A DNA stretch of 64,000 bases from Marinobacter santoriniensis NKSG1. GTDB lineage: Bacteria; Pseudomonadota; Gammaproteobacteria; Pseudomonadales; Oleiphilaceae. The stretch covers positions 122,431 through 186,430 of the forward strand of contig NZ_APAT01000026.1 in NCBI RefSeq assembly GCF_000347775.1. Direction: 5' to 3'. A program made the position numbers and the translations under genes. Of this stretch, positions 33,260-42,672 are shown piece by piece (within the stretch, counting starts at the first letter, position 1; every line of letters starts with the position of its first letter). The notes beneath the pieces are model-generated. The model was not told the DNA's origin. It saw only the letters and a program-made list of their open reading frames with translations, and ran no database searches.

Positions 33260-33772
33260 TCAGTCAATCGGTCGGGGATGCCGGGGCCTTGGCGGCAGCT
33301 TGCGGAGATTGTTGTCCGGGCAGTGGCGGCGCAGACTGGCAATCGATTCCCCGCCCGGCAGGATCAGGTCCGGCTTCAGATCCAGGAGCGGCTGGAGCGC
33401 AAAGTCCCGGTTCGGGAGTTCCCGGTGGGGCACGGTCAGGCGGTCATCATCAAGGATCTGTTCTCCAAACACGAGAATATCCAGATCCAGGGTTCTCGGC
33501 CCCCAGTGTCTGAGGCGTTCTCGGCCGTGGGCCTGTTCGATTGCCTGCAGGTGGTCGAGCAATGCATGGGGGGTGAGGTTGGTACTGAGCCAGACTGCGC
33601 CATTGACGAAGTCCGGCTGGTCCTGGGGACCAACCGGACGACTGGCATAAAAGGCGGACTGGGCAACCAGCGTTGTCTCGGGGAGCTGGGCCAGTTCTGA
33701 GACAGCAAGCGCCAGCTGGGCTGTTGGATCTTCCAGGTTGCTGCCAAGGCCAATGAAGGCATCCGTGTTCAT
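33260..33772 (-). CDS. folK: 2-amino-4-hydroxy-6-hydroxymethyldihydropteridine pyrophosphokinase (canonical)
   Basis: 170 residues, matching E. coli HPPK: FIGLGSNLEDPTAQL, SRPVGPQDQPDFVNGAV, RHWGPRTLDLDILVFG and VPHRELPNRDFALQPL. This is the housekeeping enzyme form, in contrast to the divergent copy at 29293-29817. Its ATG overlaps the pcnB stop by four bases (33769-33772), the coupling seen in many gammaproteobacteria (pcnB-folK), and it is followed by panB-panC. Confidence 0.96.
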   Translation of the reverse strand: MNTDAFIGLGSNLEDPTAQLALAVSELAQLPETTLVAQSAFYASRPVGPQDQPDFVNGAVWLSTNLTPHALLDHLQAIEQAHGRERLRHWGPRTLDLDILVFGEQILDDDRLTVPHRELPNRDFALQPLLDLKPDLILPGGESIASLRRHCPDNNLRKLPPRPRHPRPID

Positions 33773-35133
33773 TGGGGCGTCTGACGCTTGACCGGTTTCC
33801 GGCGACGCCGCCGCTTCTTGGGGGCGTCTGTGCTCAGTTGGGAAAGCATTCGTTCCTGGCCCCGTTCATCGGCCTGCTGGAACTCGGTCCACCACTGACC
33901 CAATCCCGGTTCCAGTTCGCCCGCCGCTTCGCGCACCAGCAGGAAATCGTAGGCGGCCCGAAAGCGAGGATGCGTCATAGTGGCAAACGCCCGCTTTCCC
34001 TGTCGGCGGGGCAGGCGCATCTGGAGTTCCCAGATTTCCTTCATGGGCCCGGAAAAACGCTTGGGAATGGACGTTGCCTGGACCTGCCGGCCGATGACCT
34101 TGCCGATGGCTCCATGCAGCGCAGGCTGCACCGGGTCGCCGTTATCCTGTCGACGTTGCCATTCGGCTTGCAGCGCTGGCCAGAGCATGGCGGCGAACAG
34201 GAAGTAGGGGGTTACCGATTTCCCCTGGGCGATTCGGGCATCGGTATTGCGCAGTGCCTGCCGGATCAGTTCATCCGAAGCACCGGCATCCAGCGCCCTG
34301 ACGGTTTCCGGGAACAGAGGCGCCAAAAGGCCATAGTCTTTGAGCAAGTCGTAGGTTTTTTCCCCTTGGCCGGCGGAGAACAGTTTCAGTACTTCATCGA
34401 ACAGCCGGGCGGCCGGTATATGCGTCAGCAGTGGCGCAAGCTCGCGAATGGGCGCTTCGGTGTCGGGTTCGATGTTGAAATCCAGTTTGGCCGCAAAGCG
34501 GATCGCCCGGAGCATCCGGACCGGATCCTCACGATACCGGGTCTCCGGATCGCCAATCAGCCGGATTTGACGGTTGCGCAGGTCCTCGATGCCATTGGCA
34601 AAATCGATAACCGTAAAGTCCCGGATACAGTAGTAGAGCGCGTTGACCGTGAAATCCCGGCGCAGCGCATCTTCTTCCTGGGAGCCGTACACATTGTCCC
34701 GCAGCAGGAGACCATGTTCGCTGGTCTTGCGATCGTCATCGGCGGCGTCGTTGTCGGCATCGTTGGCGTTGCCGCGGAACGTGGTCACCTCGATGACTTC
34801 CCGCCCGAAGACAACATGAACGATTCGGAAACGGCGCCCGATCAGGCGTGAGTTCCGGAACAGGTCGTGTACTTCTTCGGGGGTGGCATTGGTGGCGATG
34901 TCAAAGTCTTTGGGCTTGCCGCCGAGGAGAATGTCCCGGACGCCGCCGCCGACCAGATAGGCTTCGAAGCCGGATTTATTGAGACGGTGCAGGACTTTCT
35001 TTGCGGGTTCGCTGATCACCGAACGCGACACGGTGTGCTGGTCGCGCGGGATTTCCCGTCGCTGATAGGTGCGGCTTTTTTTCCGCCCGCCGGGCATGAA
35101 TGATTTTATTCTGTCGACAAGTCGTTTAGGCAT
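33769..35133 (-). CDS. pcnB: Poly(A) polymerase I
   Basis: Adds 3' poly(A) tails that promote RNA decay, 454 residues. Nucleotidyltransferase motifs: AYLVGGGVRDILLGG, KDFDIATNATPEEV, the RRDFTVNALYY block and the neck YREDPVRMLRAIRFAAKL. The very basic tail KKRRRRRKPVKR is typical. The start is ATG 35133, with only a weak GGAT element; note that E. coli pcnB uses the unusual AUU start, which is not needed here. It lies directly downstream of crcZ and cbrB, the Pseudomonas order, and overlaps folK. Confidence 0.96.
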   Translation of the reverse strand: MPKRLVDRIKSFMPGGRKKSRTYQRREIPRDQHTVSRSVISEPAKKVLHRLNKSGFEAYLVGGGVRDILLGGKPKDFDIATNATPEEVHDLFRNSRLIGRRFRIVHVVFGREVIEVTTFRGNANDADNDAADDDRKTSEHGLLLRDNVYGSQEEDALRRDFTVNALYYCIRDFTVIDFANGIEDLRNRQIRLIGDPETRYREDPVRMLRAIRFAAKLDFNIEPDTEAPIRELAPLLTHIPAARLFDEVLKLFSAGQGEKTYDLLKDYGLLAPLFPETVRALDAGASDELIRQALRNTDARIAQGKSVTPYFLFAAMLWPALQAEWQRRQDNGDPVQPALHGAIGKVIGRQVQATSIPKRFSGPMKEIWELQMRLPRRQGKRAFATMTHPRFRAAYDFLLVREAAGELEPGLGQWWTEFQQADERGQERMLSQLSTDAPKKRRRRRKPVKRQTPQ

Positions 35134-35206
35134 TGAAATCCGTATTTGCGGTGAGCAAAAACCGAGAGTTTAACGGTTTGGGCAGGATTTGCACACGCCA
35201 GATAAT

Positions 35207-35237
35207 CAAAAGGCGGATCCGTTTTCACGAATCCGCC
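35207..35237 (-). terminator. Intrinsic terminator of crcZ
   Basis: On the minus strand the stem GGCGGATTCG pairs with CGGATCCGCC (35237-35228 with 35221-35212) around a six-base loop and is followed by T4 (35211-35208) then GATT. One G-U pair is needed. It ends about 74 bases before the pcnB ATG. Confidence 0.75.
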
Positions 35238-35591
35238 CTGAAAGCGTTGACGATCTGCATTGTTTTTATTGTTGCCGGGATTTTTCTTCGTTTTTGTACC
35301 CCACTGTCAGTCTCCAAGCTCGGAGACGATCAGGAGTGCAAACGGAAAGCTTTGAATACACAGAGCGGTCAGGAGCAACGAGGGAGTCGGGGGCAGATGC
35401 AGCGTCGGCTTTCAGCGATTCTTCTCTACATCTACAACTCACACGTGCCAAGGGACCACTAAAAAGCAAAGTACCCAAAACACTCAGTTCGCTTACGTTC
35501 TATTTTTGTTTTTGTTGCTGAACGTTTTCCTGCAGCTTTTTGTTCTTGTTTTGACGCTGCGTGTGCCACTGTTGTTTTTGTTGTTGTGCGC
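35207..35591 (-). ncRNA. crcZ: Candidate CrcZ small RNA
   Basis: Inferred transcript of about 385 nt from the sigma-54 promoter (start near 35591) to the terminator at 35207-35237. On the minus strand it begins CGCACAACAACAAAAACAAC and contains five CA-rich unpaired-looking stretches (35570-35587, 35536-35552, 35501-35517, 35281-35296, 35260-35274), each of the AAC/AAA type that Hfq/Crc bind. Pseudomonas CrcZ (about 400 nt) is likewise between cbrB and pcnB, has five CA motifs and is CbrB/RpoN-dependent. It would sequester Hfq/Crc and relieve catabolite repression. It is supported by position, promoter, motifs and terminator; no expression data. Confidence 0.78.
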
Positions 35592-35600
35592 CCTATAGAG

Positions 35601-35616
35601 TGCAGAGCCCGTGCCA
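35601..35616 (-). promoter_or_regulatory. Sigma-54 (-24/-12) promoter for crcZ
   Basis: The minus strand reads CTGGCACGGGCTCTGCA; consensus is YTGGCACGrNNNTTGCW. GG and GC are separated by exactly 10 bases and only one core base differs. The predicted start is about 35590-35591, which begins the CA-rich RNA. Confidence 0.88.
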
Positions 35617-35667
35617 GTTTTTGAAAATTGTTAATTAACAGTGCCTTACGTTTTCGTAGGAAATAAG

Positions 35668-35749
35668 TGTTACCCCGTACACGCTGAAACTGTTACCCAG
35701 ATCACGTTGGCGTTTGATTGAGTGTTACCGACAGGAACACGGGGTAACA
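35668..35749. promoter_or_regulatory. TGTTAC/GTAACA half-sites, likely CbrB enhancer
   Basis: TGTTAC occurs at 35668-35673, 35691-35696 and 35723-35728, and GTAACA at 35744-35749. The last pair is TGTTAC-N15-GTAACA. The outer copies form an 11-bp inverted repeat, TGTTACCCCGT and its complement. They lie about 50-130 bases upstream of the -24 element. I recall that CbrB in P. aeruginosa binds TGTTAC/GTAACA half-sites about 14-15 bases apart; this should be checked. Confidence 0.7.
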
Positions 35750-35785
35750 ACGGAAACCTAGTTCACAGTTTGAGAGACCGGCAAT

Positions 35786-35809
35786 AAAAAAGGCCCCCGA
35801 GGGGCCTTT
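35786..35809 (-). terminator. Intrinsic terminator after cbrB
   Basis: Stem AAAGGCCCC (35789-35797) and GGGGCCTTT (35801-35809) with a three-base loop; an A6 run at 35786-35791 gives the U tract on the minus strand. It lies 2 bases after the cbrB stop and shields the crcZ control region from cbrAB readthrough. Confidence 0.88.
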
Positions 35810-35811
35810 GA

Positions 35812-37206
35812 TTAACTTCCGGATTTTTTGCGCGGTATGCCCAGCCTTTGTCGCCGTTCCCACAGGGACTTTCGGCTGATGCCAAGCTTTTGGGCCAGCT
35901 CGGTTTCGCTCATGCGATCCTGATTTTCGAGCACGAAATGCTGGAAGTAGTCTTCCAGGGAGAGATCGCTGGCGGAGTCGGCATCCCGGGTTGTCTGTTC
36001 GTTATTCCCTTCCACCAGGGTTTCCGGAATGTGTTCGTCGCCGCCGTCGCTGTCCAGGTCAAGCAGCGAGGGCGAGATGACGTCACCGTCACACAGTATT
36101 GTCGCTCGCTCGATGGCATTCTCCAGTTCGCGGACGTTACCGGGCCACCGGTGACGTTCCAGGGCACGCATGGCTTCGGGGCTGAACTGGAGATTTGGCT
36201 TGTTCATCCGCTCGCCCTGCCGTTTCAGGAAACGCCGTGCGAGGCCGAGGATATCACTCTGCCGTTCGCGGAGCGGCGGGATCCGGATCTGCATCACGTT
36301 GAGCCGGTAGTAGAGATCTTCCCGGAATTCTCCGGTTCGGGTCATGGCCTTGAGATTACGATGCGTGGCCGCAATCATGCGCACATTAACCTTTCGGCTC
36401 TGGGTCGAACCCACTTTCCGGATTTCACTTTCCTGCAGCACTCTTAAAAGTCTTGCCTGCGCCTCCGCTGGCAGTTCCCCGATTTCGTCAAGAAACAGGC
36501 TGCCGCCGTCGGCGGCTTCAATGAGGCCGGTGCGCGCTGACACCGCTCCGGTGAACGCTCCTTTTTCATGGCCGAACAATTCCGATTCGATCAGGCTTTC
36601 GGGAATGGCCGCGCAGTTTACCGAGATCAGGGGTTTTGAGGCCCGTGGACTCAGGAGATGCAGCGCCCGCGCTGCCAGCTCCTTCCCCGTGCCGGATTCT
36701 CCCTGGATGAGGACGGTTGTCTCGGTCGGTGCCACCTTGCGGATCAGCGTGAAAACCTTCTGCATGGCGTCGCAGTGGCCGAACATGATCTGGCCAGGGT
36801 CGGATTCCTCGGGACCACTGCCGGACGCATCGGCGGCTTCCTGTGCCTGATCGCCGCTGCCCTTCCTTGCCAGGATGCTTTCCACGGCGGCAAGCATCTC
36901 GTCGTGGTCAAATGGCTTGGCGATGTATTCCACGGCGCCCATCTTCATGGAGTCCACCGCGGAACGAAGACTGGCATAACTGGTCATGATCAGCACCGGC
37001 GTATTGGGAGCCCGGTTGATCAGCTCCGTGCCGGCAGCGCCGGGAAGCCGGAGATCTGAGATGATCAGGTCGAACTGGTCCGGGTCGTGGCTGTCGGCAT
37101 CCTCCACCGAGCGCGCATCGGCCACCTCGTAGCCGGCGTGCTGAAGCAGTTTGCGCACGGCGGAGCGAATGATGTCTTCATCTTCTACGATCAGAATGCG
37201 GGGCAT
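35812..37206 (-). CDS. cbrB: NtrC-family response regulator CbrB
   Basis: Sigma-54-dependent activator of 464 residues. Receiver domain ([13 protein letters not shown], phosphorylated Asp in [10 protein letters not shown], near residue 54), AAA+ domain with Walker [15 protein letters not shown], the sigma-54 contact loop GAFTGAV, Walker [16 protein letters not shown], and C-terminal Fis-type HTH ([20 protein letters not shown]). It follows cbrA at an interval of 7 bases. By position and domains it is CbrB, partner of CbrA, which activates crcZ directly in Pseudomonas; the binding half-sites here support that. Confidence 0.93.
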   Translation of the reverse strand: MPRILIVEDEDIIRSAVRKLLQHAGYEVADARSVEDADSHDPDQFDLIISDLRLPGAAGTELINRAPNTPVLIMTSYASLRSAVDSMKMGAVEYIAKPFDHDEMLAAVESILARKGSGDQAQEAADASGSGPEESDPGQIMFGHCDAMQKVFTLIRKVAPTETTVLIQGESGTGKELAARALHLLSPRASKPLISVNCAAIPESLIESELFGHEKGAFTGAVSARTGLIEAADGGSLFLDEIGELPAEAQARLLRVLQESEIRKVGSTQSRKVNVRMIAATHRNLKAMTRTGEFREDLYYRLNVMQIRIPPLRERQSDILGLARRFLKRQGERMNKPNLQFSPEAMRALERHRWPGNVRELENAIERATILCDGDVISPSLLDLDSDGGDEHIPETLVEGNNEQTTRDADSASDLSLEDYFQHFVLENQDRMSETELAQKLGISRKSLWERRQRLGIPRKKSGS

Positions 37207-37213
37207 AACTCTT

Positions 37214-40177
37214 TCACGACCTTTCGTGCTGGCTGGCGGTGGTTTCGCCGGATTCAGGCTGGTAAGCCGGAAGTCTCAATCTTACCAGTGTACCGGACCC
37301 GGTGTCGGGATCCGCCGGGCTCTCTACCTGGATATTGCCGTAGTGTTCCTCAATGATGCTGTAGACCAGTGACAGGCCCAGGCCGGTGCCCTTGTTGGGC
37401 GCCTTGGTGGTGTAGAAAGGCTCGAAAACATGGTCGAGCTGATCTGCGGGAATGCCTGAGCCCTGGTCGACGACCTCGATGATAGCGGAGTAGCCGTCGC
37501 CGTTTCCACTGACCGTGATCGCGCCGCCCTCCGGCGAGGCATCTCTGGCATTGGCCAGGAGGTTCACGAAAACCTGCACGAGCCGCTGTTCGTCGCCGAG
37601 TACCTGAAGGTCTTCCGGAATCTCGTTCCGGTACCGGATGCCCATCCCCTTATCGCTCAGGGACAGCAGGTTGATCGATTCCTCCACGCAGCGGTGGAGC
37701 GACACCGGTTCATACCGGTTGGCCTGGGCGTGGTTGCCGGTGCGGGCAAAATTCATCAGGGACTGGAGGATCGTGGAGATCCGGCGCGTCTGTTGCTGGA
37801 TCTGATCGGCGGTGTCGAGAATATCCGGATTGTCCGTTTCGAGTTTGAGGTTCTGGGCCAGCGAGGAAATGCCGGTGACCGGGTTGCCGATTTCATGGGC
37901 GACACCCGCCGCGAGTCGACCGACCGATGCCAGCCGTTCACTGTGCATCAGTTCATCTTCCAGCAATCGGGTTTCGGTCTGGTCTTCCACCAGAATGATG
38001 CTGCCGCCCTCGGGATGGTCTGGGCCGCTGAGGGCTGCCTTGTGGAGATTCAGCCAGTGGGGTTTGCCTTTCAGGTCCAGTCGGTGCTTGTAACGATGCA
38101 GTTCTTCGCCACTGTTGAAATCTTCCAGCAGATGATGCCAATGCTCCGGCAGGGCCATGAGGCGGGCCCCGACAACGTCATCGGCGGTGATGCCGGTCAG
38201 CGCCTCCATGGCATGGTTCCACATGAGAATTTCGCCATCCTCGCCGACGGAGCAGGCCGGGATCGGCAGGTTCTGGAGGGTTTGGCGGTAGTGGCGTCGC
38301 AGGTTGTCCAACTCTCCGGCCAGGCCGGTCAGTCGGTTCTGATATTCACCCAGTGCCCGCTCGACATAGCGGATGTCCTGCCCGGTGTTGCCCCGCGCCA
38401 GGGGTTTGAAACCAAGGTGGCGCTGGACCATGTCGCGGGCAACGGAGGGGCCTAGCAGTCCCGACAGGTTGATTTCCACCTGGTCGCGCAGCCGCCTCAG
38501 CTGGTAGGGCCGATATTCGATTGCCGGCAATTTGAGCTTGGCCAGCGCCCGCTCGACTTCACGTCTGGCAACCTCTTCCCCCAATGGATCGGACAGTTGC
38601 CGGATGAAGTCCGTTGATGAGGTCGCAACCAGTTCTCGCCTCTGTGGGCGTGACAGGGCGCCCAGTGAGCAGGCCTGGGCTGCGCTGGTTTCCTCGGCGG
38701 AACTTGCACTGAGAATCGAGAACAGACCGAATACGGTAATGTTCGCAGTAATACTGGCAAAGGTGAAAATGTGCCAGTTGCCGTAATCAGGCACCAGCGG
38801 TATGCCCAGCCAGGCCAGGGGATTGATGGTATGGCTGAAGGGCAGTACCAGGGTAATGAGCCAGATAGCCAGGCCGGTGATCAGGCCGGCGATCAGGCCG
38901 CGCCGGTTACCCTCGGGCCAGTAGATGACGCCGAGCGCACCCGGCAGCAACTGCAGCATGCCGGACAGGGAAATGGCGCCGAGGATGGCAAGATCCAGAT
39001 GCTGGCCGACGGTTTCGTGGAAGAGCAGCGCGAAAAAAATGATGACCGCGATCAACAGACGTTTGACCCACTGCAGCCAGCGGTAGATGTCGGCCTGGTC
39101 TCGAGGGGTTTTCAGTGGGAGGACAACATGGTTGAGCACCATGCCGGCCAGCGAGAGAGTGCTGACGATCATCAGCCCGCTGGCGGCGGACAGGCCGGCA
39201 ATGTACATCAGAAGCGTCAGAAACGGGCTTTCGAGCGACTGCGCGATACCCAGTACGTAAAAGTTGGGCGACGTGGTTACTCCCAGTGCCTGGCCACCCC
39301 ACAGGATGATCGGCACCGGCAGGGCGAGCAGGAGCAGATACAGCGGCAGCCCCCAGCTCGCCTTGGCCAGAGCCTTGGGAGAAGGGTTTTCGCTGAAGGT
39401 CATGTGGTACATATGCGGCAGGACGACGGCACCGGCAAACGACATCAGCATCAAGGCCCGCCAGCTGCCATCTTCGATGGCGAGCGTCATGGTGCTCGTG
39501 GTCGCCTTGTTGACCGCCAGCCATTCGTCGAGGCCGTTCATGCCGCCAAACACATTGAACAGCACGATGGCACCGATGGCCAGAAGGGCGCCGAGCTTGA
39601 CCAGCGAATCGAAGGCGACGGCCAGGACCAGCCCCTGGTGATTCTCGGAGTTCTGGTCCCTGCGGGCGCCAAACAGAATCGCAAACAGCAGCACGATCAG
39701 GCAGAACAGCAGGCTCATGGCCTTCGGTGAGGTGTCAGGGGCCAGGATGCTGGCGGATTTCGCCACCGCCTGGATCTGCATGCTGAGTAACGCCAGAATG
39801 GCGAGTCCTGAACAGAGTGTGGCCAGGGTGCCAGCCCACTGGCTGCGATAGCGATAGGCGAACAGGTCGGCCAGGGAGGTCAACTGGTAGGCCCGGCCAA
39901 TCCGCATGATCGGGTTTAGCAAAACCGGCGCCAGCAAGAAAGCGCCGCTGATGCCGAGATAGTAGGCAAGGAAACCGTAGCCTGAATCCGCGGCCATCCC
40001 GATCGCGGCGTAAACCGCCCAGATGCCGGCGTATACGCCGAGACTGAGGGTGTAAACCAGTGGATGCCTCACCCACTGCCGGGGAAGCAGACCCTGTTCG
40101 GTGACCCAGGCGATACCGAACAACAGAAGCAGGTAGGCCAGGCTTGCCATCACCAGGCCGGTGGCACTAAAACTCAT
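37214..40177 (-). CDS. cbrA: Transporter-linked sensor histidine kinase CbrA
   Basis: 987 residues. The N-terminal half is a sodium/solute symporter (SSS) domain of about 13 hydrophobic segments (starting [20 protein letters not shown]); then a PAS domain ([22 protein letters not shown]), the HisKA phosphoacceptor His in [18 protein letters not shown], and the ATPase domain with [15 protein letters not shown] and [18 protein letters not shown]. In Pseudomonas CbrA senses the carbon/nitrogen state and is linked to histidine transport. The start lies inside cbrX by 11 bases, so it is translationally coupled to it. Organisation gluQ-cbrX-cbrA-cbrB is conserved. Confidence 0.94.
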   Translation of the reverse strand: MSFSATGLVMASLAYLLLLFGIAWVTEQGLLPRQWVRHPLVYTLSLGVYAGIWAVYAAIGMAADSGYGFLAYYLGISGAFLLAPVLLNPIMRIGRAYQLTSLADLFAYRYRSQWAGTLATLCSGLAILALLSMQIQAVAKSASILAPDTSPKAMSLLFCLIVLLFAILFGARRDQNSENHQGLVLAVAFDSLVKLGALLAIGAIVLFNVFGGMNGLDEWLAVNKATTSTMTLAIEDGSWRALMLMSFAGAVVLPHMYHMTFSENPSPKALAKASWGLPLYLLLLALPVPIILWGGQALGVTTSPNFYVLGIAQSLESPFLTLLMYIAGLSAASGLMIVSTLSLAGMVLNHVVLPLKTPRDQADIYRWLQWVKRLLIAVIIFFALLFHETVGQHLDLAILGAISLSGMLQLLPGALGVIYWPEGNRRGLIAGLITGLAIWLITLVLPFSHTINPLAWLGIPLVPDYGNWHIFTFASITANITVFGLFSILSASSAEETSAAQACSLGALSRPQRRELVATSSTDFIRQLSDPLGEEVARREVERALAKLKLPAIEYRPYQLRRLRDQVEINLSGLLGPSVARDMVQRHLGFKPLARGNTGQDIRYVERALGEYQNRLTGLAGELDNLRRHYRQTLQNLPIPACSVGEDGEILMWNHAMEALTGITADDVVGARLMALPEHWHHLLEDFNSGEELHRYKHRLDLKGKPHWLNLHKAALSGPDHPEGGSIILVEDQTETRLLEDELMHSERLASVGRLAAGVAHEIGNPVTGISSLAQNLKLETDNPDILDTADQIQQQTRRISTILQSLMNFARTGNHAQANRYEPVSLHRCVEESINLLSLSDKGMGIRYRNEIPEDLQVLGDEQRLVQVFVNLLANARDASPEGGAITVSGNGDGYSAIIEVVDQGSGIPADQLDHVFEPFYTTKAPNKGTGLGLSLVYSIIEEHYGNIQVESPADPDTGSGTLVRLRLPAYQPESGETTASQHERS

Positions 40178-40343
40178 TGGGATCGCGCCGCCATTCCAGC
40201 CAGAAACCGATGGCGATCAGCCCGGCCCAGATCACGTAAGGGCTGTACCAGACGTTCCCGGGAGCCGTCCACCAGTCCAGGATGTTCGGCGAGAAAATGT
40301 AGATGGCCAGAACCAGAAGAAAGACCAGACGGTAGATATACAT
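40167..40343 (-). CDS. cbrX: Small membrane protein CbrX-like
   Basis: 58 residues with two hydrophobic segments (MYIYRLVFLLVLAIYIFSPN and WYSPYVIWAGLIAIGFW) and a charged end ([10 protein letters not shown]). It precedes and overlaps cbrA by 11 bases; Pseudomonas carries a short ORF of this kind, called cbrX, ahead of cbrA and coupled to it. The start is uncertain: ATG 40343 or GTG 40361 (no clear ribosome site for either). The product is too small for motif searches, so the name rests on location and topology. Confidence 0.78.
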   Translation of the reverse strand: MYIYRLVFLLVLAIYIFSPNILDWWTAPGNVWYSPYVIWAGLIAIGFWLEWRRDPNEF

Positions 40344-40393
40344 CAGGCTTACAGTCCGCACTGAAGTGTGAGACAGGCTTTATACCATGCCTG

Positions 40394-41266
40394 TCACTGG
40401 GCTGTCAGGTGAATGGCCTGGTAGTTCCAGTGTTTACAGGCCCATTGCAGAATCTGGTTCACGGAGTCGCTGCGTAGCGAGGCCGGAGGCTGCTGACCGA
40501 GGGCCGTCAGGGCATCCACCAGGTTGTCCGCTGCCCGGCTGTCATCGAGGGCTGGCGCGTGGGTCTGCTTGCTCAGTTTCTGGCCCTGTTCGTTCAGTAT
40601 GACCGGAATGTGCAGCCAGGTGGGTGGGCGTTCGCCCAATGCCCGGTAGATCTGGAGTTGCTGGGCCGTCATGTCCAGCAGGTCCGAGCCCCGGACGACA
40701 TCCGTGATGCCCTGGTCAATGTCGTCGACGACCACGGCGAGCTGATAGGCATAGAACCCTTCTTTCCGGAGTAGTACCGGATCATCGATTTCCGCCCGCA
40801 CGATCTGGGTCTGGGGGCCGAGCAGCCGATCCGTCCAGTGACAATGTTCGTCGTGAAGTCTGAATCGAATGGCGCAGGGACGATCCGCCAGGGCGGCTGG
40901 GGCATCGCGGCAATTCCGGGGATGACGACCGTTATGCTCTGACAGTTCTTTGCGCGAGCAGGGGCATCGATAGGCATGGCCGTTCGCCAGTAACTGCTCG
41001 ATGGCGCTCTGATAAGCGTCGTGGCGCCGGGACTGGAAACGTACGGTTTCATCCGGGAAAAGGCCATGGGCCTCCAGGCTCTGGAGGATCTGGCCGGTGG
41101 CTTCCGGGGGCTCCCGGAGCGGATCGAGGTCTTCAACGCGAATCAGCCATTCACCCCGCCTTGTTCTGGCTTCAAGATAGCTGGCAACGGCGGTGACAAG
41201 AGAGCCGAAATGAAGCGGGCCGGTGGGAGAGGGCGCAAAACGGCCACGATATCGCGGTTCGGACAT
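40394..41266 (-). CDS. gluQ: Glutamyl-Q tRNA(Asp) synthetase
   Basis: Attaches glutamate to queuosine at position 34 of tRNA-Asp, 290 residues, a truncated GluRS lacking the anticodon-binding domain. Class I signature PSPTGPLHFGSLVTA, RVEDLDPLREPP, zinc-site cysteines YRCPCSRKEL and NCRDAP, and KLSKQ in place of KMSKS. It lies between dksA and cbrX, as in Pseudomonas (yadB position next to dksA). Start ATG 41266. Confidence 0.95.
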   Translation of the reverse strand: MSEPRYRGRFAPSPTGPLHFGSLVTAVASYLEARTRRGEWLIRVEDLDPLREPPEATGQILQSLEAHGLFPDETVRFQSRRHDAYQSAIEQLLANGHAYRCPCSRKELSEHNGRHPRNCRDAPAALADRPCAIRFRLHDEHCHWTDRLLGPQTQIVRAEIDDPVLLRKEGFYAYQLAVVVDDIDQGITDVVRGSDLLDMTAQQLQIYRALGERPPTWLHIPVILNEQGQKLSKQTHAPALDDSRAADNLVDALTALGQQPPASLRSDSVNQILQWACKHWNYQAIHLTAQ

Positions 41267-41321
41267 GGTCAGTCAGTGCGATGGCAGCCCGAAGACTGCC
41301 ACCGGATCTGGGGCGACGGAT

Positions 41322-41762
41322 TCAGATGCCGGTCTGGCGCTCACGAATCTCGGCGAGTGTTTTGCAGTCGATGCAGAGCGTCGCGGTTGGCCGGGCTTCG
41401 AGACGGCGAATGCCGATTTCGACACCGCACTGGTCGCAGAAGCCATAGTCGTCCTTGTCGATCCGATCAATGGTCTGATCGATCTTCTTGATCAGCTTGC
41501 GCTCGCGATCCCGGGTGCGCAGTTCCAGGCTGAACTCTTCTTCCTGGGTTGCGCGATCACTGGGATCGGCGTAATTTGCTGCGTCTTCCTGCATGTGGTG
41601 CATGGTGCGGTCCACTTCTTCCATCAGCTCCTGTTTCCACTGCAGGAGCAGATCCTTGAAGTGCTGCAACATCTCTGCACTCATGTATTCTTCACCCTTC
41701 TTCATTTCGTAGGGGGTGAAGTTGGTAAAACGTTCGCGTGGTTGTTCTGCGGTATTTGCCAT
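41322..41762 (-). CDS. dksA: RNA polymerase-binding transcription factor DksA
   Basis: Secondary-channel factor that acts with ppGpp, 146 residues. Coiled-coil tip aspartates DPSDRA are kept, followed by QEEEFSLELRTRDRERKLIKK and the four-cysteine zinc finger FCDQCG and LCIDCK. The sequence matches E. coli DksA through most of its length. It is divergent from sfsA and about 55 bases from gluQ. With spoT, rpoZ and the rrn promoter in the window, most elements of the stringent response are visible here. Confidence 0.97.
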   Translation of the reverse strand: MANTAEQPRERFTNFTPYEMKKGEEYMSAEMLQHFKDLLLQWKQELMEEVDRTMHHMQEDAANYADPSDRATQEEEFSLELRTRDRERKLIKKIDQTIDRIDKDDYGFCDQCGVEIGIRRLEARPTATLCIDCKTLAEIRERQTGI

Positions 41763-41940
41763 TGAACCCGGCCTCTTGTTTGTACTTCACAAGAACGCTT
41801 TGCTTCCCGACGTGCCAGCCTGCATGACTGCGCGCTTGTACCCTGGATGAAGCATTCGTCCTGAAACGGGAATTTGCGGAAAATAGCAGATAAGTTCCGG
41901 GGGTGCCAGCCTTGTGACACTGACTTTGTACGGAGAGCCC

Positions 41941-42672
41941 ATGAAGTTTTCAGAACCTTTGCTGGAAGGGCAGCTGATTCGCCGCTACAAGCGGTTTCTG
42001 GCGGATGTGCGCCTGTCCGACGACACAGAAGTGACGGCCCATTGTCCGAATACCGGTTCCATGCGCGGTTGCCAACCCGATAATGCCCGGGTGTGGTTGA
42101 GTGAAAGCAACAATCCCAAGCGCAAGTTGAAGTACACCTGGGAGCTGGTGGAGACGGGGTCGGGACAATTGGCCTGCGTGAATACGGCTCGTCCCAATGC
42201 CCAGGCCCGTCATGCCGTGGAGGCCGGGCTGGTGCCGGAACTGGACGGCTACAGCGAGTGTCGTTCGGAGGTGAAGTACGGAGCGGAGAACAGCCGGATC
42301 GATCTGTTTCTGGGCGGGCACAGGAACGCTCCGGATGCCTGGGTCGAAGTGAAGAACGTGACGCTGGCGGAAGAGGGTGAGGGTTTCTTTCCGGATGCCG
42401 TGACCACCCGCGGCCAGAAACACCTTCGCGAACTGATGGCCCAGGTGGCGGCCGGCGATCGGGCTGTCCTGTTTTTTGTGGTGAACCACACCGGTATTGG
42501 CCAGGTGCGGCCCGCCGACCACATCGATCCGGTATACGGTCGCCTGTTGCGGGAAGCCGCCGCGGCGGGCGTGGAAATTATTGCCTATCGCGCTGCCCTG
42601 GCAGACGTTGATGGCAATCCTTCAGGAAACCTGACACTGACCGAACCGGTTCCGGTCAGTCTGGAAGCCTGA
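41941..42672 (+). CDS. sfsA: SfsA family protein
   Basis: 243 residues, sugar fermentation stimulation protein A, a putative DNA-binding or nuclease-fold protein. Family blocks: [66 protein letters not shown] and [14 protein letters not shown] 41941 has GGAGAG 6-8 bases upstream; the frame extends to 41914 without conservation. It is divergent from dksA, the order known in Pseudomonas. Its 3' end overlaps the end of the convergent Rieske gene by 17 bases. Confidence 0.94.
   Translation: MKFSEPLLEGQLIRRYKRFLADVRLSDDTEVTAHCPNTGSMRGCQPDNARVWLSESNNPKRKLKYTWELVETGSGQLACVNTARPNAQARHAVEAGLVPELDGYSECRSEVKYGAENSRIDLFLGGHRNAPDAWVEVKNVTLAEEGEGFFPDAVTTRGQKHLRELMAQVAAGDRAVLFFVVNHTGIGQVRPADHIDPVYGRLLREAAAAGVEIIAYRAALADVDGNPSGNLTLTEPVPVSLEA

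Noticed and set aside
35133..35521. Two open frames of about 110 codons on the plus strand in the cbrB-pcnB gap
   Set aside because: No ribosome site, no protein-like composition, and they run antisense to the small RNA that explains the region better.
35668..35749. Iterons of a replication origin
   Set aside because: The spacing of TGTTAC copies is irregular, there is no DnaA-box group, and the location upstream of a sigma-54 promoter favours enhancer sites.
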